Shown one piece after another: positions 7,980 to 14,752 of a stretch of 47,375 bases of DNA. This DNA is from DASRAU01 sp035638075. GTDB lineage: Bacteria; Acidobacteriota; Polarisedimenticolia; Gp22-AA2. The position numbers were made by a program, and so were the translations under genes. The DNA lies in NCBI GenBank assembly GCA_035638075.1, contig DASRAU010000037.1:1-47375 (forward strand). The letters run 5' to 3'. Every line of letters starts with the position of its first letter. Within the stretch, counting starts at the first letter, position 1. The notes under the pieces are model-generated. The model was not told where the DNA came from and made no database searches. It saw nothing but the letters and a program-made list of their open reading frames with translations.

Positions 7980-10900
7980 ATGAGGTCGTTCATGCACCTG
8001 CGGACGTCCGCCGGCCGTCGTCCTGTCCTCTTCACCCTCGTTCTCGCGGCGTCCTTGGCGCTGCCGGTGATCGCCTCGGTGCACTCGCGGCGGAGCATCG
8101 CACGGGGAGCTGCGGCCGGCGTCAAGACGCCGGATTCGCCCGCCACGCCGCCCGCGGCCCTGTCTCCGGGCGCCGCGACCGCCCGGGTCGAGCCGAAGCC
8201 CGCACCGGCCGCCTCCATCAGGCCGGCGTTGACCTGCGAGGCATCTTGCGCAGACAACGATCCGTGCACGGTGGACCGCTGCGATCCGACGACCGGCCAG
8301 TGCGTGCACCCGGCCGTGGTGTGCGAGGACTTCAACCCCTGCACGGTGGATTCATGCGAGCCCGACCTGGGTTGTCGCTTCGCCCCGGTCCCCGACGGGA
8401 TCGAGTGCGGCACGAACCCCTGCATGGCCCCGAGCCTCTGCCAGGCGGGGGAGTGCGTCCAGGGCCACACCCTCTGCGACGACGGCAACGACTGCACCAA
8501 CGACTCCTGCGACGCCACGGGGCAGTGCGAGCACTTCGCGTACACCTGCGACGACGGCAACGGCTGCACCCTCGATGCCTGCGACGCGGCGACCGGGCAG
8601 TGCCATCACACGCTGCTGCCGGAGGGCGCGTCGTGCGACGATCACAATGCCTGCACGACGGCCACTTCCTGCCATAACTTCGGGATGGGAGTGCAGTGTG
8701 TCGGCACGACCACACCGGGGGCGGCCTGCAACGACCAGAACCCCTGCACGATCAACGACCTCTGCCTCGACGCGGGTCCCGGCTACTCGTACTGTCAGGG
8801 GACCTACCGCGATTGCAACGACTCCGACGAGTGCACGCAGGATTACTGCGATGGCAACACGGGGCAGTGCCAGCACCCGGCCACCCAGTGCGACGACCGG
8901 AACCCCTGCACCATCGACTCGTGCGATCCCGCCACCGGGTGTCACAACAGCCAGCTCGAGGTGGGCTCGGCGTGCGACGACCTGAATGGGTGCACGGTCG
9001 ACGATGAATGCCGGTTCGGCAACAACGGGTTCAATTGCTACGGCACGGCCACGCCCGGGGCGGCCTGCGACGACCTCAGTCCCTGCACCACCGGGGATAC
9101 TTGTCAGTCGCAATTCGGGAATGTGTACTGCGCGGGAACGTACCTCGAGTGCAGCGATGGCAACGCCTGCACCAATGACACCTGCTCTTACCTCGACGGC
9201 GGATGCATCAGCGGGCCGGCGTTCTGCAACGACTTCAACTCCTGCACGGATGATTCCTGCTCGATGGAGAGCGGCTGCCAGCACGCGCCGCACCCCGAGG
9301 GCTCCGTCTGCGACGACCTCAACACGTGTTCCACGGGGGACGTCTGCCAGGGCGGGCGCTGCGTCGGGCCGGTGCCGGTGACCTGCGACGACCAGAGGGC
9401 CTGCACCCTCGACTACTGCGACCCCAAGGGCGCCGAGGTCTCCTGTCTGCACCTGACCGTCGATTGCGACGACGGCAACCCGTGCACCGACGACTCCTGC
9501 CGCGAGCCCGACGGGACGTGCCTCTTCGTGCCGCGCCCCGACGGCGAAGCGTGCGACGACCACAGCGCCTGCACCCAGGGGGAGAGCTGCCAGGGGGGCC
9601 AGTGCGCGGCCACCGGGACGACCGCCTGCGACGACGGCAACCCGTGCACGACCGACGTGTGCGATCCGGCGACCGGCGGGTGCCTGTTCCTGCCGATCTC
9701 CTGCGACGACGGCAACGGCTGCACGGCCGACTCCTGTGATGTCGCGACCGGACAATGCGTCCACAGTGCGTCCCCCTGCGACGATGGCGACGCCTGCACC
9801 GATGATCTCTGCGATGCCGCCGGCCAGTGCCAGCACACGCCCACCGTCTGCAACGACGGCAACGTCTGCACCATCGACAGCTGCGACCCGGCGACCGGCT
9901 GCACCGCTTCGCCGGGCCCCGACGGAAAGATCTGCGACGACCGGAATGCCTGCACGAGCCAGGATCGCTGTAGCGCGGGACAATGCGTCGGGGTGCCCTT
10001 GCACTGCGACGACGGGAACACCTGCACCGTCGACAGCTGCGATCCGCGCGAGGGGCGCTGTCGGAACCTCACGGTACCGGACGGCACATCGTGCGACGAC
10101 CACGACGCCTGCACCCAGGGCGACCAGTGCGCCCACGGGCAGTGCATCAGCGGCGGCCCGCCCCCGGCCTGCGACGACGGCAGCGCCTGCACGCGCGACT
10201 CCTGCGACCCGGCGACCGGCTCCTGCCGCTTCCTGGCGGTCGCCTGCGACGACGGCAATCCCTGCACGGCTGACTCCTGCGATCCGGGATCCGGGTGTCA
10301 CTTTGATCCGCTGCCCAACGGCACGGCGTGCCCCGGCCACGACCTCTGCGTGACCGGAGAATCGTGCCAGTACGGGCAGTGCCTCGGCGTGGCAAAGAAC
10401 TGCGACGACGGTGAAACCTGCACCTACGACTACTGCGATGGGTCGACCGGCCTGTGCCATCACAATTCGAGCTGCGACGACGGCAATCCCTGCACCGACG
10501 ACTTCTGCGGCGGCGAGGTCGGCGGCTGCACTCACGTTCTCCGCGACCCCGGATCGGCTTGCGATGACGGCAACGTCTGCACCACCGACGACGCCTGCGT
10601 GGCCACCGAGATGGGTGTGACCTGCCAGGGGACGATCACCCCGGGGGCGGCCTGTGACGATCAGAACCCCTGCACGCACGACGACCTCTGCCAGGTTTCC
10701 GGGACGCAGTCCTACTGCCAGGGGACCGTGGTGGAGTGCGGCGACGGCGAGATCTGCAACCGCGACTACTGCGACCCGCAGACGGGGCAGTGCGCGCACG
10801 ACCCGCTCAACTGCGATGACCGCAATCCGTGCACCATCGATTCCTGCGGCCCCGCGGAAGGGCAATGCACCCACCAGGCGGTGGCGCAGGGAACGTCGTG

Positions 10901-11573
10901 CAACGACCCCTCCGGGTGTTTGACCGGCAGCACCTGTACACAAGGGCCGAAAGGTGGAATGACGTGCAGCGGCGGCACGCCCAGCATCGGCGCCCCCTGC
11001 GACGATCACAACTCCTGCACCGACCTGGATCGGTGCAAGAGCGACGGACGCGGCGGCGCCCTCTGCGCCGGAGGCGCGGGCGTCAACTGCGAGGACGGGC
11101 TGTCCTGCACCATCGATTACTGCGATCCCAGCATCGGCGCATGCCGTCAGCAGCCGGCCACGTGCGACGACGGCGACGCGTGCACCCTCAATGCCTGCAG
11201 CGAGGAGGGCGGCGGGACCTGCACGGCGGAGCCGGCGTCGCTCCACGAGGTGTCGGAGCTCGATTTCACCACCCAGACCGGATTCGGCTGGTCGGCGACA
11301 CCCGCGGCGGAGTGGAACTCCTACCGTGGGACGATCCCGATCCACTACCTCGGCAGCCGGCTTCCCGGATCGGTCTACGACCACGTCTGCTTCGAGAGTG
11401 CCGACGCCGCGTCGAACGGTCCGCTGGGGTCGAGCGACGCGGAGGATCCGCCTCCCGGCACCGCCTTCTACTACGACGCGACCGCGGAGAGCAGCTGCGG
11501 GGAAGGGCCGCTCGGGAAGGACTCGGCGGGCAACGTCAGGCCGAACCCGGCGCCCTGCCCGACGCCTCCGTAG
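7980..11573 (+). CDS. large secreted protein with about 37 Cys-rich (CDDGNxCTxDxC) repeats and a shared C-terminal domain
   Basis: The 1197-residue product has a signal peptide (MRSFMHLRTSAGRR, hydrophobic core to about residue 33), a Pro/Ala linker to residue 85, then about 37 tandem units of 22-31 residues at residues 86-1086. The consensus is C-D-D-G-N-x-C-T-x-D-x-C-D-x-x-x-G-x-C, with four Cys per unit (about 148 Cys in all) and a dense Asp content suggesting Ca2+ binding plus disulfides. The unit resembles the Dictyostelium (slime mould) repeat found in bacterial surface proteins. The last 105 residues form a different domain, also found at the ends of the two MopE-like proteins at 24394 and 26194. 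Likely a secreted or surface fibre; it must be oxidatively folded outside the cytoplasm. M5 (7992) is an alternative start. Confidence 0.85.
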   Translation: MRSFMHLRTSAGRRPVLFTLVLAASLALPVIASVHSRRSIARGAAAGVKTPDSPATPPAALSPGAATARVEPKPAPAASIRPALTCEASCADNDPCTVDRCDPTTGQCVHPAVVCEDFNPCTVDSCEPDLGCRFAPVPDGIECGTNPCMAPSLCQAGECVQGHTLCDDGNDCTNDSCDATGQCEHFAYTCDDGNGCTLDACDAATGQCHHTLLPEGASCDDHNACTTATSCHNFGMGVQCVGTTTPGAACNDQNPCTINDLCLDAGPGYSYCQGTYRDCNDSDECTQDYCDGNTGQCQHPATQCDDRNPCTIDSCDPATGCHNSQLEVGSACDDLNGCTVDDECRFGNNGFNCYGTATPGAACDDLSPCTTGDTCQSQFGNVYCAGTYLECSDGNACTNDTCSYLDGGCISGPAFCNDFNSCTDDSCSMESGCQHAPHPEGSVCDDLNTCSTGDVCQGGRCVGPVPVTCDDQRACTLDYCDPKGAEVSCLHLTVDCDDGNPCTDDSCREPDGTCLFVPRPDGEACDDHSACTQGESCQGGQCAATGTTACDDGNPCTTDVCDPATGGCLFLPISCDDGNGCTADSCDVATGQCVHSASPCDDGDACTDDLCDAAGQCQHTPTVCNDGNVCTIDSCDPATGCTASPGPDGKICDDRNACTSQDRCSAGQCVGVPLHCDDGNTCTVDSCDPREGRCRNLTVPDGTSCDDHDACTQGDQCAHGQCISGGPPPACDDGSACTRDSCDPATGSCRFLAVACDDGNPCTADSCDPGSGCHFDPLPNGTACPGHDLCVTGESCQYGQCLGVAKNCDDGETCTYDYCDGSTGLCHHNSSCDDGNPCTDDFCGGEVGGCTHVLRDPGSACDDGNVCTTDDACVATEMGVTCQGTITPGAACDDQNPCTHDDLCQVSGTQSYCQGTVVECGDGEICNRDYCDPQTGQCAHDPLNCDDRNPCTIDSCGPAEGQCTHQAVAQGTSCNDPSGCLTGSTCTQGPKGGMTCSGGTPSIGAPCDDHNSCTDLDRCKSDGRGGALCAGGAGVNCEDGLSCTIDYCDPSIGACRQQPATCDDGDACTLNACSEEGGGTCTAEPASLHEVSELDFTTQTGFGWSATPAAEWNSYRGTIPIHYLGSRLPGSVYDHVCFESADAASNGPLGSSDAEDPPPGTAFYYDATAESSCGEGPLGKDSAGNVRPNPAPCPTPP
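8235..11238 (+). repeat. tandem Cys-rich coding repeats with a four-unit higher-order period
   Basis: Counting units from the first C of each 'CDD' gives 37. Within them a block of four (long unit ending GxAC-type 'PGAA', unit with an inserted 'GMGVQC'-like loop, unit ending 'SYCQGT', short unit) recurs at units 5-8, 9-12, 29-32 and, more diverged, 33-36. Simple short units fill 15-28. The pattern points to growth by block duplication rather than single-unit slippage. Confidence 0.75.
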
Positions 11574-11588
11574 CGGAGGGGCCGGCGC

Positions 11589-13070
11589 TCAGCCCTCGGG
11601 CCAGTAGCGCTCAGTGACGATCTTCTCCTGGGTGAAGAAGGAGACGATCGACTTCCCCTGCGCCTTGATGTGGGAGAACTGCGACGCCTTCATGCCGCCG
11701 AACGGCAGCGACGCGACGGGCGCGGGGATGCCGACGTTGACGCCGATCATGCCGGCCTGCGTCTCCATCTTGAAGCGGCGCGCCCAGTAGCCGTTCTGCG
11801 TGTAGATCGAGGCTCCGTTGCCGTATGGGTGGCAGTTGATGATCGCGATGGCGTCGTCGAGGGTCTCGGCGCGCAGCATCACCTGCACCGGGCCGAAGAT
11901 CTCCGTCTGGTGCACCTGCATGCCCGGCTTCACGTCGGCGAAGACGGTCGGGCCGACGAAGTGGCCGCGCTCGCGCCCCTTCACGGCGAGGCCGCGGCCG
12001 TCGAGCACGAGCCGCGCCCCTTCCGCCACGCCGGTGTCGATCATCTGGTGGATGAAGGAGCGTGACTGCGCGCTGATGACCGGGCCCATCACCATCGCTT
12101 CGTTCGCGACGGCGGGGTCGAGCGGATCGGCGACGCGCACCTGCTTCGACGCGGCGACGAACTGCTCGACGACGTCGGCGTAGTGCGAGCCACCGACCGC
12201 CACGATGGCGGACGACGCCATGCAGCGCTGCCCGGCGCAGCCGTAGCCGGAGGTGATCATGTTGCGCACCGCCTCGTCGAGCTTGGCGTCGGGCATGACC
12301 ACCAGGTGGTTCTTGGCGCCGCCCATCGCCTGGAAGCGCTTGTTCGCCGCGACACAGGCCGAGGCGATGGCCTGGCAGGTGGCGGAACGCCCGACCACCG
12401 AGATGCCGGCGACGTCCGGGTGCGCGATGAGCGCCTCGCTCACGCCGCGATCGCCGTTGACGAGATTGACGACCCCGGCGGGAAGCCCCGCCTCGGCCAG
12501 CCACTCCATCAGGAGCTGCATCGTTGCGGGCACCAGCTCCGAGGGCTTCAGCACGAAGGTGTTGCCGCTGGCCACGGCGTACGGCAGGAACCAGAAAGGC
12601 ACCATCGCCGGGAAGTTGAACGGCGCGATCATCCCGAAGACGCCGATGGGAAGCCTCAGCACCTCGCCGTCGATCCCGGGCGCAGCACCCACCAGCTTGT
12701 CCCCCTGCTGGAGGATCGGCATGCCGCAGGCGACCTGGACGTTCTCGATGGTGCGGTCGATCTCGGCGCGCGCGTCGGGGATCGACTTGCCGTTCTCTTC
12801 CACGAGGGCGCGCACCAGCGTCTCGCGGCGCTGCCGGATGAGCGACTCGAGACCGAAGAGGGGAGCGACCCGCTTGTCGGCCGGCGTCGCGGCCCAGGCC
12901 GGGAAGGCCGCCTTCGCCGCCGCCACCGCCGCCGCGACATCGTCGGCGCCCGAGAGAGGCACTTCGCCGATGACCTCACCGGTCGCCGGGTTCTCGACCG
13001 GCAGCCAGGAGGCGCGCGCCGGCTCGACGAACCGGCCGCCGATGTGGTTCTTCAGACGTTGCTTGCTCAC
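11589..13070 (-). CDS. mmsA: methylmalonate-semialdehyde dehydrogenase (CoA-acylating)
   Basis: This 493-residue ALDH belongs to the CoA-dependent MMSDH subgroup, which turns methylmalonate semialdehyde (valine, thymine or inositol breakdown) into propionyl-CoA, or malonate semialdehyde into acetyl-CoA. Subgroup signatures are 'GMIAPFNFPAMVPFWFLPYA', 'GRSATCQAIASACVAANKR', 'GGAKNHLVVMPDA' (in place of the ELGGK of ordinary ALDHs), the catalytic Cys at about residue 283 in 'CAGQRCMA', and 'IGVNVGIPAPVASLPFGG'. It is the last gene of rocD - channel-like - mmsA; its ATG 13070 overlaps the previous stop in ATGA. Its 3' end lies 15 bases from the convergent Cys-rich gene, with no evident terminator between. 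Confidence 0.95.
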   Translation of the reverse strand: MSKQRLKNHIGGRFVEPARASWLPVENPATGEVIGEVPLSGADDVAAAVAAAKAAFPAWAATPADKRVAPLFGLESLIRQRRETLVRALVEENGKSIPDARAEIDRTIENVQVACGMPILQQGDKLVGAAPGIDGEVLRLPIGVFGMIAPFNFPAMVPFWFLPYAVASGNTFVLKPSELVPATMQLLMEWLAEAGLPAGVVNLVNGDRGVSEALIAHPDVAGISVVGRSATCQAIASACVAANKRFQAMGGAKNHLVVMPDAKLDEAVRNMITSGYGCAGQRCMASSAIVAVGGSHYADVVEQFVAASKQVRVADPLDPAVANEAMVMGPVISAQSRSFIHQMIDTGVAEGARLVLDGRGLAVKGRERGHFVGPTVFADVKPGMQVHQTEIFGPVQVMLRAETLDDAIAIINCHPYGNGASIYTQNGYWARRFKMETQAGMIGVNVGIPAPVASLPFGGMKASQFSHIKAQGKSIVSFFTQEKIVTERYWPEG

Positions 13071-13471
13071 TGGGGCGCCTCCTCGTCGAGCGCCAGGTGG
13101 AAGCGGTGCATGAAGCGGTGAACCACCGGCGCCACCAGGACTCCGATGATGGTCAGGAAGGCCACCCCGCTGAACAGAGCGTAGAGGCCGGCGAAGATCT
13201 TGCCGCCGGTCGTGTCGAGCGCCGTGATCTCCCCCATGCCGGTCAGGATCATCGAGGCGTTCAGGAAGGAGTCGGTCCAGTCGAGCCGCACGAACAGGTG
13301 GTAACCGAGCATGCCGATCCCGAGCGAGACGACGATGAGCCCCGCCGCGATGGCCGCGTTGCGCAGCAGCCGCCGCACGAAGTCCTGGCGCGGCAGGAGC
13401 GGCGCGCTGTGGTGCTCGTAGCGGAAGAAGCTGACGTGCTGCGGGTGCGACCGGCGGCCGGCCACGGTCAC
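13067..13471 (-). CDS. small two-helix membrane protein resembling a K+ channel pore module
   Basis: The 134-residue protein has TM1 at about 39-61, a re-entrant-like segment at about 67-82 and TM2 at about 91-117, the layout of the Ion_trans_2 pore module. Where a potassium channel has T-V-G-Y-G, this protein reads T77-G-M-G-E81, so the selectivity filter is degenerate and potassium conduction is doubtful. 'NASMILTGMGEI' followed by 'GGKIFAGLYALFSG' is the pattern I associate with a family of uncharacterised short pore-like proteins. Basic N-terminal and His-rich C-terminal tails would face the cytoplasm. It is embedded in an operon with 4-base ATGA overlaps on both sides (13067-13070 and 13468-13471), so its synthesis is tied to rocD and mmsA. 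Membrane prediction is firm; channel function is inference. Confidence 0.7.
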   Translation of the reverse strand: MTVAGRRSHPQHVSFFRYEHHSAPLLPRQDFVRRLLRNAAIAAGLIVVSLGIGMLGYHLFVRLDWTDSFLNASMILTGMGEITALDTTGGKIFAGLYALFSGVAFLTIIGVLVAPVVHRFMHRFHLALDEEAPQ

Positions 13472-14691
13472 GCCAGGACTTTGGCGATCCGCTCCAGCGC
13501 CCAGTCGGCCTCTTCGCGGCTGATCACCAGCGGCGGCGCGAAGCGGATCACCTGGCCGTGCGTCTCCTTGGCGAGGATGCCGAGCGCCATCAGCTTCTCG
13601 CAGTAGGGACGGGCGGTGCCGTGGTCGTCCTTGATGTGCACGCCGATGAGCAGGCCACGGCCGCGCACTTCACGGACGTGCGGCGAGTTCATGGCCCGCA
13701 GGCGCTCCATGAAGTAGCGCCCCATCTCGTCGGATTTCTGCGCCAGCTTCTCGTCCACCAGCACGTCGAGCGCCGCCAGGCCGACGGCGCACGCCAAAGG
13801 GTTCCCGCCGAACGTCGAGCCGTGGTCGCCGGGACGGTAGAGGCCGAGCGTCTCCTTCTTTCCGATGACCGCCGAGACCGGCATGAAGCCGCCGCCGAGC
13901 GCTTTGCCGACGACGTAGAGATCCGGGTGCACGCCCTCCCAGTCGCTGCAGAACATCTTCCCGGTGCGCCCGAAGCCGGTCTGGATCTCGTCGGCGATGA
14001 GCAGCACGCGGTTCTTCCGGCACAGCTCGAGCGCCGCCTTGAGGTAACCGGCCGGTGGGATCAGGATCCCCGCCTCGCCCTGAATCGGCTCGACCAGAAA
14101 GCCCACGGTGTTCGGCGTGATCGCCTGCTCGAGCGCCTTCAGGTCGCCGTACGGGATGAGCTTGAAGCCCGGGGTGAAGGGGCCAAAGTCCTCCTTGTAC
14201 TGCGGCTCGGAGGAGAACCCGACGATGGTCGTGGTGCGACCGTGGAAGTTGTCGGTGCAGACGATGATCTCCGCACGGTCGGCGGCGACCTTCTTCACCT
14301 GGTAGCCCCACTTGCGCGCCGTCTTCACGGCGGTCTCGACCGCCTCGGCGCCGGAGTTCATCACCAGCGCCATCTCCATCCCGGCGAGCCGGCAGAGCTT
14401 CTCGCAGAACGGCCCGAACAGCTCGTTGTGGAAGGCGCGCGAGGTGAGGGTGATCTTGTCCGCCTGGTCCTTGAGCGCCTGCACGATGCGCGGGTGGCGG
14501 TGGCCCTGGTTGAGGGCCGAGTACGCCGACAGCATGTCCATGTAGCGGTTCCCGTCCGGGTCGTACACCCACACCCCTTCGCCTTTCACCAGCACCACCG
14601 GCAGCGGGTGGTAGTTGTGGGCGCTCCACTTCTCGGCCTGCTCGATGAGCGTCTGGGTGGATGCGGACGCGGCCTTGCTCGACGGGGTCAT
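13468..14691 (-). CDS. rocD: ornithine--oxo-acid transaminase
   Basis: The 407-residue class III aminotransferase should transfer the delta-amino group of ornithine to 2-oxoglutarate, giving glutamate-5-semialdehyde. Visible are 'NYHPLPVVLVKGEGVWVYDP', 'LMNSGAEAVETAVKTARKWGY', the aromatic stacking segment 'NFHGRTTTIVGFS', 'LVEPIQGEAGI', 'LLIADEIQTGFGRTGK' (Asp contacting the pyridine N), the Schiff-base Lys in 'VVGKALGGGF' and 'HGSTFGGNPLACAV'. 'NYHPLPVVL' is characteristic of ornithine aminotransferases. The start ATG 14691 has GGAG nine bases upstream; the open frame continues further but lacks homology. It heads the operon with the pore-like protein and mmsA and is divergent from the kinase gene. 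The product could feed proline or glutamate; an ornithine cyclodeaminase homologue lies 3 kb away. Confidence 0.93.
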   Translation of the reverse strand: MTPSSKAASASTQTLIEQAEKWSAHNYHPLPVVLVKGEGVWVYDPDGNRYMDMLSAYSALNQGHRHPRIVQALKDQADKITLTSRAFHNELFGPFCEKLCRLAGMEMALVMNSGAEAVETAVKTARKWGYQVKKVAADRAEIIVCTDNFHGRTTTIVGFSSEPQYKEDFGPFTPGFKLIPYGDLKALEQAITPNTVGFLVEPIQGEAGILIPPAGYLKAALELCRKNRVLLIADEIQTGFGRTGKMFCSDWEGVHPDLYVVGKALGGGFMPVSAVIGKKETLGLYRPGDHGSTFGGNPLACAVGLAALDVLVDEKLAQKSDEMGRYFMERLRAMNSPHVREVRGRGLLIGVHIKDDHGTARPYCEKLMALGILAKETHGQVIRFAPPLVISREEADWALERIAKVLA

Positions 14692-14752
14692 GGATTGGTC
14701 TCCGGCGTGTGAAGCGCAAGAATACACCAGACCTGATGTACCTTCTGCGCTC

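Noticed and set aside
8352..11384. 1010-codon open frame antisense to the Cys-rich gene
   Set aside because: It is the mirror of GC-rich repeat codons: composition is dominated by A, V, R and G with Asp/Cys codons of the sense strand reversed, it has no signal peptide or motif, and the sense frame explains the region fully.
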